From contig CAWUHX010000029.1 in NCBI GenBank assembly GCA_963922205.1, forward strand, positions 186,001 to 250,000: a stretch of 64,000 nt of DNA. The letters are read 5' to 3'. The position numbers and the translations under genes were made by a program. The notes under the pieces were generated by a model. It did no database searches and had not been told where the DNA came from. It saw nothing but the letters and a program-made list of their open reading frames with translations. Shown one piece after another: positions 9,990-20,956 of the stretch (the stretch's first letter is position 1; the number at the start of each line of letters is the position of its first letter). The DNA is from Romanomermis culicivorax. Its lineage: Eukaryota; Nematoda; Enoplea; Mermithida; Mermithidae.

Positions 9990-10830
9990 ATTGTGACCAC
10001 TGAGGTCAGCAACAACAACTTATTGAGTTGTTGTTATGAGGTGCTGTGTCTTGGAGACCCCTACCTCTGACGTTCGCAACTACCTCACATGCTGCTGTTG
10101 CACTGAGGCATGCCTAGCTAGGTCATGCCTCTGACGTCAGCCATGGCTGCATAGCATGTGGCCATTAAGGGGTTGATGGTTCTCTGTGTCCTTCCCCGCC
10201 TCGGCAACAGCTGCATCCCTTGCTGTTGCTTTAAGGGGTGGGTGGCCCTCTGGCTCTACCTCTGAGGTCAGCAATGGCAACGTAACAGGTTGCTATTGCG
10301 GGATGGTGACCGTATGGCACTGTCTCTCTGATGTCTGCAACAGCAGAGGCTCGTGTTGTTGCACTAGGACTGGTCGGTTATACCGGCTTCAGTCTTTGAC
10401 CTCAGCAACAACAATGCACCGTATTGTTGTTCGGGGATGTGAGGCCTTACAAACCACACATTTGACGTCTGCAACAACTGCATCTCATATCATTGTTGTA
10501 GGATAACTGAGACTCAGCTATGACCTTATGACGTCAGCAATGGCAATGCTCCCTGTTGTTGTAGCAGGGTTGCTGGCCTTGGGGCCCTACCTACTGATGT
10601 CGGCAATGATAATGTCTCTATTCCAGTATCAGAATTAAGACTTTACAGTCTTATTCTGGCCTCAGCAATGGAGATGCTCCGTATTGTCGTAAAAAGTCGG
10701 TAGCTGTAGGCTCTCACTTTTTGGCGTACATACTGCAACATGAGACTATGGCACCTACATCCCAGTTACCTGAGGTCAGCACAGAGTGTGTGGTGGTGTA
10801 TATCACATCTTTTGACGTCAGCACCGGGTT
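9990..10830 (+). repeat. Degenerate TGACGTCAGCAA array in the Gypsy A leader
   Basis: About a dozen units of 60-100 bp each carry a TGACGTCA-like octamer followed by GCAAC/GCAATGG and, further on, an inverted partner such as TATTGTTGTTG. Perfect TGACGTCA palindromes (the CRE/ATF consensus) stand at 10132-10139, 10529-10536 and 10813-10820; other units differ by one or two bases (TGAGGTCA, TGATGTCT, TGACCTCA). The arrangement suggests a protein-binding array, comparable in position to the insulator array in the Drosophila gypsy leader. Function is untested. Confidence 0.6.
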
Positions 10831-12667
10831 ACTGTGGGTTTCCAAGATGCCACTTGAGTCTTAGGTGATGATTAGAGTAGTACCTTCTCACATACGGCTC
10901 TAGTTTGAGGGTTGTGTCTGTGTGTCACTGGTGACTGGGAAACATCAGTTGACAGGCTCATGCAACCTGAGATGCACTCGGTCCGTGATACTGATCAGGT
11001 TGTCTGCCAGGGTACCCGCACCCATGGATCAGCACGTGACCACCTTCAAAGCTTTAACTGCAGGTTTGAACGGGTTTACACTCGGCCTCAGCTGGGTTGG
11101 TTGTTCAACTTACGCAACCGTTAGGTATTTGCTGTCGGTACTGCCTGTGTCTAACAACCCCAAGGGTTGACAACCTTCTTTTAAATTTCTTATCTAAATT
11201 CTCGCATTTCTTTCTCACCTATGATCTTCTTTAGTGTCCCCACCAGAATAATTCCTCAGGAATTGTGGCACAGCCACTGGTTGGGCCTAGAGTGTAAAAG
11301 GCCCCTCTGTAATCATTCTTTACACTCAAACGCCTTTGTTAGCTGGCCTAATAATGTCCGCACTAGAGTCGCCCTTAATCCTGAGTCCGCCTCCATTGGT
11401 TGTCCCTATAGCATAATATGCTGCTAGTCCGCCTAAGCGAAGGTGTTCGAGTCTGCCTAAACACGTTACAACTAAGTCCGCCTTAGCCCCTCACTTTACA
11501 CTCATTTAATTGAGACAGACTGTACCCCTGATCTCAAGATGCTTTGAGCCTAGCCTCCAATCATAGGAGGAAGCCTGCATTTCCCCACCTCCATTAGGCA
11601 CATCTGGGCCAAGGACCCCCATGCCACCCATTTACTGACTGAGTGTGTCAGAATAGCACCTCAGTACCTGGTGCTCTTATCTCCAACTGGTGACCTAGCG
11701 ATCCTCACTTAATCTCAGTGACTGGGATCCGGGCCCCCAGCTGTATATAATACTCCTGGAGAGTTCCCGTTCTGTTCAAGATGCGCATTCCCGTTTTGGG
11801 CACGGTTGTAGAATATGTGCCAATGTTGTCCCCTTGGGAACCTCCTGTCTAGTCATCACACTTTTCAGAGTTTGCAATTGCTCCTAGTGAGTGAGGCCGA
11901 TTGCGTAATAGCACATCCCCTTTGCGTGGTCTGGTGTGTAAACTAATTTTGTCCCTATCTATTTATGCCCATTAAGTTTATTTTAAGTTGTCCCCCTTTA
12001 CTTATTAATTCTTAAGCTACTTCACCCACTACTCCTGGTGAGTAGGACTTTGTCGGTTACGAGCTCTCCCATATCCAAGGTTTGTAAACTAGCACAACGG
12101 ACTTAACCTCCAAATAAAATTCCCTTTTGGGCGGGTTTATCTGTACATCCTCACGTCATCCTTTCTTTTTACACTTGGGAAACCACCATTTGATTCAAAT
12201 TTATTTATTTTCGGTTCAAATAACCGGGTCTAGCCCCATTAATTTCTAAAGTTTGGGTATAACTCTCCTTCTCTTTACACTCAGGTTATCCCCTCCCTAA
12301 GTATGTAGGTGACCAGATAAATTCCCTTCTGAGTCAACATATCTTCCCTTCTGGCCGTTCTGAGGGCTAAAACCTTGTTCTTTTCTAGCCCCATCGTTGA
12401 GTAGTCGCTAGTTATTGTAAAGAACAAGCTTTAAAGCCTCAGAATGCCGTTGCGTAAACTATCTCGTAATTTCCGCGCCTCTTCGCCACGCGACTACAAA
12501 AGTAACACTTACTTCACTTCCACAAATTAGAGACACCTAGACGTTCCTGTCGCCTTAGTACTAAGCTTAAGCAGACAAGTGAGCCTCTCTCTATTCAGTC
12601 TGATTGAATAGCTTCCCAGGCATAATTATCAGTCTTAGCTACCTTACAGGAAGACAAACTCTCAACT

Positions 12668-13787
12668 ATGAAGTCAGAAGTTGATCTACCTTCACAGATT
12701 GAGAATAAGGTCCAAGCTGCATTTGAGAATGCCCTTGGACCACTCAACCAAAAGCTGGAGGCTATGAATGGCAGAAGGCACCCTCCTGTGTCCAGCTTCA
12801 TGGCCCCTCCTGCCTTTTCAGGTGCTTTTGGTGAGTCTATAACGGATTCTATATCTCACTTGACCTGTTTCTTTACACTTCAAGGGGTAACAGAAACGGA
12901 TCATGCATATAAAATCGCATTTCTGGAGTCTTGCCTAACAGATCCTGCTCTCGCATCCTGTTGGGACTTTAGCAGTGGTACTCCGCAGCCTACCAGCTAC
13001 GAAGAATTCACAGCTTTTCTGAGGAAAGACTTTCCAGTAGGGCATGACTCAGATCTGCGTCAGCAGTTGATCCAGGATCGTCTGCAAAAGCGGACTGAGT
13101 CCGCTATAGTCTATCTTGAGCACCTTAAGAGACTGCCCAGGGTGGCTTATCCGGATCTCACGACTGACATTAGGGATTCGATTATAAAACCTATCATTCT
13201 GAGGGGGGCTGAGACCAGTCCTCCGAGATAGTATTTACCAACAACATGTCTGTCAGTTGAATGCGGTAGAACTGCCACTTCTTTTGATAGCGGCTGAGAT
13301 TGATCACGTCGAACCCGGGTGGGAGAACAACCGTTCACTATCAAGGGCCTCACACAGGTCCTGGTCTCGATCAAGATCAAGGACTTCATCCATTTCTCGG
13401 CCACCCTCGCGAGCTTCCTTGGTTGCCTCATCACGTGGGTCAACCAGAGGTAGTTGGACCTCTTCCAGACGGGCCATTAGTCACTTTATGGCCAGGTCAG
13501 GGCCAAACTGTCCTCGACCCCTGTCTGGAAATTCTCCGGTTACGCTAGAGAAAGGCCGTTTTTGCGAGCCTAGTGATTCTGATGTGCCTGCAACCCCTGT
13601 GCTGGAGGTGCCACCACTCTCTGACACTGAGGTTGAATCACTAGGAGCTACTCAGAGCTCAGGAGAGAGATCGGATCATGTACTTACTGTTCAGGTTCAT
13701 CCCATTCCTCAAACCAATCTGGAACCATCGGTTGGTTATGCTCTGGTAGGATTACTCGGACGCACTGGTTTGCCGATACCGAAGTGA
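12668..13787 (+). pseudogene. Gypsy A gag (frameshifted)
   Basis: The first frame (12668-13231) gives a capsid-type protein: an N-terminal coiled segment, 'MAPPAFSGAFGESITD', 'FLESCLTDPAL', then 'LRKDFPVGHDSDLRQQLIQD', a pattern typical of Gypsy capsid domains. A single extra G in the run near 13202-13207 shifts the frame; the related segment at 52.1 kb lacks it. Gag continues in frame 0 from about 13235 to TGA at 13785, with an Arg/Ser-rich stretch and acidic linker. No zinc knuckle is evident in this copy. Gag would form the particle. Confidence 0.75.
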
Positions 13788-14138
13788 ACCAATGTGCCAG
13801 AGTCGAGTTCTGATGACTCCGTCCCTGACCCAGGTCATGGGATGTCAGCCTTCCACCCCACTGAAATGAGTACCCCTCATATCAGAGTTCTACTGAACAA
13901 TTAGGTGGAAGCCAAAGCTCTAATTGATACAGGAGCAGTTTTTTCGCTCCTGGATCACAAGTTGGCCGTTCAATTACCAGGCTTGGTACTCACAGAGACT
14001 AGGGCTTGCCCCATAGCAGCCAATGGGCCTCGGATCCTACTGCTAGGCGCTGCCTATGTCACGGTGACAGTGGCTGATGTCTCTGAATGGATTCAAGTCC
14101 AAGTTCAAGAGAACTGTTCAGCTGAACTAGTCTAGGGG
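13788..14138 (+). pseudogene. Gypsy A retropepsin-like protease (two nonsense codons)
   Basis: Same frame as the end of gag. The motif 'ALIDTGAVFSLLD' holds the active-site DTG. TAG at 13902-13904 replaces a Trp that is still present in the inverted copy (47.4 kb), and TAG at 14133-14135 lies just before 'GMNFLGWF', the usual end of the domain. The inverted copy instead has Lys for the active-site Thr. Confidence 0.75.
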
Positions 14139-15735
14139 ATGAACTTCCTCGGATGGTTCAATTGCGTCAGCTCAAACTGGGAGAAATCCTTTCTTCAGTT
14201 CAAGGAACTTCGGGTTCCGTGTGAGGGCCTCATTCACAATCCTCCCTCTGCTCGTGGGGCACTACCCTTGCAGGAGTTGATTGTCCTTGAGCCTCGCTCG
14301 CTGACACAATTTACTGCGCCTGTACCTTCAATATATGCTACTGTGCCCGAGGTAGCTTTCTTTCCAAAGCCCCTCCTGGGACAACAACGCAGCGTATACT
14401 TTGCTGGTACTGTGAGCACTGTGACTAATGGTCGCATACCCCTACAGGTAGTTAACCCGAGTACACACCCAGCGATTCTCTACCCCCACACGACCATCAG
14501 TCATGTGCAGATGCACACTGATTCCTCACAGGAATCTGCGGTCGAGTCTGACACCATTCTTGACTGTAAGTGGGTTGATGCAAATGCTGTGATATCCCCT
14601 GATATCTCCTCACAGGATATAACAGCGTTGCTCGATCTACCGGTCGCATTCACTGACCTCTATGCTATTGATGAAAAGGACACAGGTTCCACTGACCTCC
14701 TGCACCACAAGATCAGCACGGGTGACGCTCGCCCAGTCTGCCGTTTCCCTTACCGCACCGCACCCAAGGAAATGGATCTCATCGTACAAGAAGTCAAAGC
14801 GCTCCAGGAAAAAGGTATTATTCGGCCTAGCACTTCCCCCTGGGCTACCAATACGGTTCTGGTTCGCAAGAAAAATGGGTCACACGGGATGTGTGTGGAC
14901 TTTCGTGGTCTTAACGAGGTCACGAAAAAGTATGTTTATCTTCTCCCACGGATTGATGATATCCTCGACACACTCAAGGGTATGAAATACTTTACTACCC
15001 TTGATCAGGCTAACGCCTACTGGTCTATACCTATTGCCGAGGCAGACAAAGAGAAATTGGCATTTAACATGCCTATTGGACTTTACGAGTTTAACTATCT
15101 GCCTTTTGGTCTCTGCTACCCCCCTGGGACATTTATATGCCTCATGGATCTGCTTCTCACAGGATTGCACTGGCGCACAGCACTGACCTATCTCGATGAC
15201 ATCTTGGTGTTCAGGAACTCTCACACCCAGATGCTTGAGCGCTTGACGGATGTGTTTACCTGTCTCCATCAGGGTGGAATGAAGCTCAGATTGAGCAAGT
15301 GCAAGTTTTTGCATTCTGAGGTAGAATATCTAGGCTACTGTATCTCACAGAACGGCCTAGAGCCGGATAAAGTCAAATTGGCTGCAGTCCAGGATCTACC
15401 CATTCCACAAAACGCCAAAGACATCAAGTCTTTTCTTGGTCTTGTGCCTTATTATATGCGTTTCATCCCTGGTTGCACCCGGCTCAGCGAGCCGCTGACC
15501 AAGCTCTTACGGAAGGAAGTTACCTTCCTGTGGTCAAAACCTCAGCAAGCGGCGTTTGACGAACTCCGAAGGCTGTTGATGAACCCTGCTGTTCTGCACA
15601 TCTGGGCTTTACAAAATCCTTCATACTTCAAACTGATGCAAGTATTCTGGGGATAGGAGCAGTTCTGAGCCAGTTAGATGATAATGGATATGACCATCCT
15701 GTTGCGTATGCCAGTAGAGGGTTAACGGCAGCTGT
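14139..15735 (+). pseudogene. Gypsy A reverse transcriptase and truncated RNase H
   Basis: A 505-codon open stretch covers the RT: 'GIIRPSTSPWATNTVLVRKK', 'MCVDFRGLNEV', 'PRIDDILDTLKGMKYFTTLD', 'NYLPFGLCYPPGTF' and the catalytic 'LTYLDDILVF'. The thumb and connection follow ('SFLGLVPYYMRFIPG'). Near 15600 one base is missing relative to the inverted copy, so the frame shifts before the RNase H 'QTDAS' motif. RNase H then ends at 15735 in 'GLTAA'; about 400 bp present in the other copy are deleted here and the deletion carries a small inverted insertion (next entry). Confidence 0.85.
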
Positions 15736-15810
15736 GCTGATGCATTATCAGGCTTGCTAGGATCAGGCAAGCCTGATAATGCTGATGCATTATCAGGCTT
15801 GCCTGATCCT
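15736..15810. repeat. Deletion junction with templated inverted insertion
   Basis: Positions 15736-15757 read GCTGATGCATTATCAGGCTT plus GC; 15758-15780 is a reverse-complement copy of the adjacent sequence; 15781-15802 repeats the first 22 bases before normal sequence resumes. The insert is also identical to the plus-strand sequence of the inverted Gypsy A copy at about 45279-45301. This is the sort of scar left by replication template switching. The block can fold into a near-perfect hairpin. Confidence 0.8.
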
Positions 15811-17237
15811 AATTCCCTTGCCGGGGAGAGTATTGATGATACTCCCCTATACAGACCCGAGGGAGAAGTTACGATGATCTCGGATGGTGCGCAGTGCCTG
15901 GCAAGATCATCCCAAATGATCATCAATGGTGCGCAGTGCCTGGCGAGGTCCGAGTCTTATGCTGAGATATCACAGGATGTGCAGCACCATGACCTCCTCA
16001 CAACTCAATTTGAGGATCAGGAACTAGCCTCCATTCTTAGATCACTCAAACCCTACGGTGATCAGAATGATGTTAATGGCTACCACCTGTTGGATAACAT
16101 CCTTCAGAAGTGGACAGGCAAATCCAACAAGATTGTCATTCCTCGATCAATGGTTACTACCATTATTGAGGCTCACCATAATGACATTCTCGCTGGACAC
16201 TTTGGTGCAAAACGTACTGCGAGGCTTGTAGCCGGCAGGTACTACTGGCCTTCCCTCAGTGCGGACGTCAAGTCCTTTTTTCAGTGGTGTGACCTTTGCC
16301 AACGGAATAAACCGGCGAGACAAAAGACCCGTGCAACTCTGAAACTGATTATCATTACTGGGCTGTTTCATCAAGTCGGTGTCGACTGTATGGGACCAAT
16401 GACCACTAGTGAAAGTGGAAACCGTTTTATTGTAGTCTTAATCGACTACTTTACCAAATGGGTTGAAGCTTTCCCTACTCCGGACATCACTGTGCAAACC
16501 ATAGCATGACTTTTTGTTACACAAATTGTCTGCAGATATGGGGCACCACAGATTCTTCAGTCTAATCGTGGCACTGATTTCACGTCCAAATTGATGACTG
16601 AAATCACTGCCATTTGTTCAACTAAGAAAATCCACTCCACTGCTTATCACCCGATGACAAACGGAGAAGTGGAATGAGCTAATCAGACGCTAGCTACATG
16701 GCTACGTATGTATGTCCACCAAGGTCATACTGATTGGGATGAACACCTGCTGTATTCTGTGTTTGCCGTCAATATTAGCATGAATAAGTCCACAGGATAT
16801 TCACCCTTTGAGCTCATGTATAGTCGTAGGCCCATGCTACCTGTTGATGGGGTGCTCTCATTCAACCTTATGCCAGGTCTTACGATCGCATGGCACGAGA
16901 TGTCTCATATGAAGTTGGTGATCAGGTGCTCAAACTGCAGACAACCGGCAAATGTTGTCTGACGCCTAAATTGCGTCCCATTTATGATGGGCCCTACTTT
17001 GTAATGAATGTGGCATATCCCAATGTCACCATTCGACTTGAGGCAGATCAAGAAGATACTGTGCATGTCAATCAGCTTAGACGCTACGTGTCACCTGATC
17101 AGCCTACTGAAGTAGAGGAGATACCTTCCACTTCACAGGTAATCGAGATGGCACCTTTGTTGATCTCATCAACCAATCGAGATTTTACACAAGATCTCGT
17201 TGACCCACATCTTGATGCAGAGGTCTCGGACCCGTAA
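15811..17237 (+). pseudogene. Gypsy A integrase with GPY/F tail (broken)
   Basis: Has the HHCC zinc domain ('HHNDILAGHFGAKRTARLV', 'CDLCQRNKP'), the first catalytic Asp in 'VGVDCMGPM', then a TGA at 16507-16509. The second catalytic position is Asn ('SNRGTDF', codon 16564-16566). The third motif reads 'TNGEVE' followed by TGA at 16675-16677. A frameshift near 16885 leads into the GPY/F module ('YDGPYFVMNVAYP', 'VHVNQLRRYV'). Every one of these lesions also occurs in the inverted copy at 43.8-45.3 kb. The enzyme would be dead. Confidence 0.85.
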
Positions 17238-17460
17238 TCAATTGGCTCTTCTCTTCTTTAGATCTTACAGATGGGGTCATCCTTTTTCGAAGGACCACTG
17301 TGCCCCTCATGGAATACTCACTCCTGTTCCATGCTGGGACAGCAGTGTAAAGAAGAGAATGAGCAGCGACCAATGCATCTAAACTAGGGTATTGCCTCAT
17401 ATCACAGGCGCATCCGTGCGGTAGCCTATATCTCGCCCTTGAAATTTTTTCTTTTAGTCT
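17238..17460 (+). other. Gypsy A 3' untranslated stretch before the LTR
   Basis: Between the integrase stop and the LTR. A purine-rich run 'AAAGAAGAGAATGAGCAG' at about 17349 could be a polypurine tract, but it is not adjacent to the LTR start I prefer, so the LTR border remains uncertain. Confidence 0.4.
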
Positions 17461-18242
17461 TGTTACAGATTTCACTAATCAATCGACAGTTGGCAACTCC
17501 ACCAAACTCGCCTTCGGTCTTCCTTATGTGGCCCGCTACAGTAACCTGATTGTAGGAGTTCACCCCCATCCCCATTGATCCAGAACCCCCTCGCCCTCTC
17601 TGAGGAAATGCTTGATACCGCCGCCTGCCGACCCGCAGCTGCATTACCTTTTACGTCGAATCGCTCTGGATTCCCATACCCGCTCACCACCGTCCATAGG
17701 ACCCATGCTTTAACCCTTGAACCTGTCGCCCTGCACCGAGTACTTTGAGAAGAGGATTTAGTGAGTCTTCTCAGGGGTTGTTATTGTTGAGGGTATATTA
17801 GTGGGAATCCTCCCTAAGCTAGTTTCCCTTGGAAGTACACTCAGTTGAGAAAGCCCTCACACCCTTAAGGTCAGGGCCAATAAGGGGATTTAGGTTAATA
17901 ATCGGGTCCCCTACAGTACACCATTCTGCGAATGGCACCGTCCCTCATTCTCAGCGAATGAGGACTAGGGATTGGCACCCCTGACCCGGTCGCGTTATCC
18001 ATTATTCTACAGCAGAACCCAAGGACAAGGCCGAGGTACACCATGGGTTTTCCTGTGGTAGTACCAGCTGGGTTAGGTTCCCGAACTGAATATATCAACG
18101 GAGCCACCCAAGGGGTCACAGCATGTCACTTGCAGTGTCATGGCCGTATTTCCTATGGAATATGGTATGGGGTTTCCCATCAATGTGACTGATCACCATT
18201 CTACTTAATGTGACATGTCTCCCCATTTCAGTTAATGTGACA
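17461..18242 (+). repeat. Gypsy A 3' LTR
   Basis: Proposed from TGTTACAG to TGTGACA, about 782 bp, based on imperfect terminal inversion (TGTTACA / TGTGACA). Its last 611 bp match the 5' LTR remnant. The end is firm because similarity in all three copies stops there; the start is a best guess because no complete 5' LTR is available. Confidence 0.65.
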
Positions 18243-20948
18243 GCATAAATATGTGAAAATATAAAATAGTATTTTTCCCATTGTTATTATTTACAAGCAG
18301 AAAAGATAATATATATATATATATATATATATTCTGTTTCGTCCAAAAGACGCTTAAACTACAATGAAAAAGGTTCTCCGTATTGTCAAAATCGTTTACA
18401 TAAAGCTTTTATTGTAGAATTTTTACTCAAAAAGTCGTTAAAGACTACAAAAACACTCAGCTCTATTCCATTCATTTCAAGCGAGTTCGGGAATGCAAAA
18501 AATGAACGCAATTCCCTCAGTATGTGTGGCCAGTGCATCGTAAGCCGGAGCAGTTTTTTTTTCAAATTGTATTCCTGACTGCTACAGTCAATCTGAAAAA
18601 AGGTGGCCGGATACGCAGAGTGTTTTCATTGGCACGAACATTTTTTTTATGGAGACATTTGGAAAAATGGACTATAGCCCCATGTGACACATGGTTTAGC
18701 GGCCCAGGCGGGTTTTCTTACTACCAGAAATTTTCGACCTTGACCTTGCAATACACAGGCGCTCCCTAAGCCTACGGAGAATGCTAAGCCGGATACTGAG
18801 ATCCAAAAGTTAAAAAAATTTTGTAGTAGGTAGGATTGCAAGGTTGGCCCGGAAAATCAAAAAAATAGGAAACAATACTTGATTTCCATATTGATTATAT
18901 AAGAAACATTGATTATCATGAGATTAATATCAGTACAACGAAAGGCAATTTTGTTTCATAAATACGTACATATAGGCATAAAAACACATCACAACATCGG
19001 GCACTTCTTCAAACCATGCACGTATTGCAACACTTCTTCACAGCATCCCTGAAAACATTGATTTCATGACATCTTTAGACGAATTACCATAAACGATAGC
19101 CTCTCAGAACATTCAACCACACATGCACGGCGTATAAATTCTGCTGATGGTACGGCAGGGACCTGAAATCTTCTTGTTCTAAAGACGAAAGAAAGTATTT
19201 CTATTGTTCAAGCAAGATTTCCTCAAACTATAGACAGTTTTTCTTGAAATGCTTCCAAATATAACAGTAAATATTCTACTTTTCCGATTTTCTGCTGAAC
19301 TAAATGCCATATATGACTGAAAATTTGCGAATACACTGGACTAACATTTAAAATATTTTTTGAGGAAAAGTTCTATCATGAAAGTTTGCTGTAGACGATT
19401 TCGACGGCAGAGACAATTTCTGTCATTTTCCGACTTACACGGATTTCATATAAAACATGGCATAGATTATAATCCATGGGAACGCTAAAATCATTGAAAA
19501 AAACATCATGGTTATCGATTCGGACAGAACTGTGTCGATACTTGAATACTACTCGAGAAATTTCGACCACTTAGAAAGCTAATTGAAGGAAATTTTCAGC
19601 TGGACTGTTTGCCGCTCATTGACGAAAAATTCTTTCTTTGATTACCGTAACAAGCTTAATAGTTTTCTTCGTTTAGAACTTCTTTCATGGGCTCGCTGCA
19701 CAGATCATTAAAAAGTGAATGAAGTATAACGAAGCATGCGAGGCTACTGTCTAGATCAACACCCTTTTTAAGCTTTAATATTACTTTTTTGAGACAAGTA
19801 TTCGTTGTCTTAAAAACCGCTAAAGTGCAGCTTCATTTGCGTTCTTGTGATGGCATTATCCTTATTTATTGACCATTCTTCTCATTACCGGAGAATCAAA
19901 TCTGTTGAGAGTCAGTAGGGATCTGTTAAAGATCAATCAAGATTTTCTGAGATTCAAGACCCCACCCTTTGCAGCATTTGTATATTTCCAACTACAAAGC
20001 ACATAATACACAAGAAATGATTGTGAGAGAGGAGGTTGTATGTACATATATTGTGTTTATTTCAATTATTTTCAACTTCAACAATACCTGTAAGAAAATT
20101 CTCAATTGCACATATATCTTTCAAAATCAAGCCTTTTTTCTATTTACTCGTGTAGTCCAAAAACGTATCATGCAAATTTTGATACCTAACAAGCAGAAGG
20201 GTCAACGGCACATATAACCTATACCTGGCATAAGGAATGTAGGATAATGCGTACCAGGCCATCGCCATAAATTGTAGAACGAGAAATAATAAACAAAGCG
20301 CTCCATTTTTCCACTAAATTAAATGCCGTAAAAGGTTATTAGATTATTAGAAGAAATGTCAAGTTAAAAATCAAAAAACCAAAGAAACTTGAGGAATTTC
20401 ACGTCAATTTACTACTAGTCCAGCCATAAATGTGAGTACGATCAAAATAACGGTTGCTATAGACGCGGTTAGCCTGGTCGGAGCGAACATTTTCTGTAAT
20501 TGCTTTATAGGTCCCATTAAGAAGAATGTACTGAAATAGAATACCTATGTGAATGTATGAATGAAGCAGTGGCGAGCACAAAATGGTTTTTGTTCATGGT
20601 AAAATTTAACTCAAGATAGAATTCCGAGTCGGTTGCAATTGTCATCGAAAATACACACTTGCTTCCTACCACGCACGTTACAAATGAACTTGTACCTCAG
20701 AATAGCTGCTACGCTGCCCATGGTAAACAAAAGTGCGAATAACGTATATTTAAAGAAAAATATGCTCATCACGCCCTGAACAGAAACAGGCTGCATATAC
20801 CGAACGTCAAGTTTTTTCTCTAAGCTCATACCAGAAGCGATAACAAAATTCCAGCGACAAAACAAACGACGAAACCTTTGATTCGCGTTTCCCAGCTCCA
20901 TGACGATGCTTGAGTAATCTGAATTGGATAAAAATTTGTCAATCAGAG
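18243..20948. other. Non-coding DNA with a dispersed repeat copy
   Basis: No gene recognised. An AT microsatellite is at 18309-18332. The interval from about 18380 to 19745 belongs to a dispersed repeat: its start ('GTCAAAATCGTTTACATAAA') recurs near 53470, and its end ('AAGCTTAATAG', 'CTCGCTGCACAGATCATT') recurs diverged at about 41900-42085. I see no termini, so its class is unknown. Confidence 0.5.
18309..18332. repeat. (AT)n microsatellite
   Basis: An uninterrupted run of AT dinucleotides. Confidence 0.9.
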
Positions 20949-20956
20949 CTTAACGA

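Larger units (their letters stand above)
8648..12667 (+). other. Gypsy A 4-kb untranslated leader
   Basis: Long GC-richer leader between PBS and gag with no convincing gene; the longest open stretch (106 codons at 10186) follows the repeat array and is judged chance. Three tandem copies of 'TTGAGTGGGGAAACCTCTCT' type lie at 8701-8817, and the 9.99-10.83 kb array is listed separately. Such long leaders in Gypsy elements can hold packaging or insulator/enhancer sequences, but that is inference here. Confidence 0.55.
8028..18242 (+). mobile_element. Gypsy A: Ty3/Gypsy LTR retrotransposon, degenerate, plus strand
   Basis: Order: partial 5' LTR, PBS, about 4 kb leader, gag, protease, reverse transcriptase, truncated RNase H, integrase with GPY/F tail, 3' LTR. 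All coding parts carry stops or frameshifts, so it is inactive. A second, inverted and 5'-truncated copy lies at 42845-47997. The two are about 99% identical by eye from roughly 15.78 kb to the LTR end but clearly diverged upstream. No env gene is present between integrase and 3' LTR. I could not find a convincing target duplication because the 5' LTR is truncated. Confidence 0.85.

Noticed and set aside
10186-10506. A 106-codon frame in the Gypsy A leader
   Set aside because: It follows the TGACGTCA array and its composition mirrors the repeat. The leader segment is missing from the inverted copy, so conservation cannot be tested.
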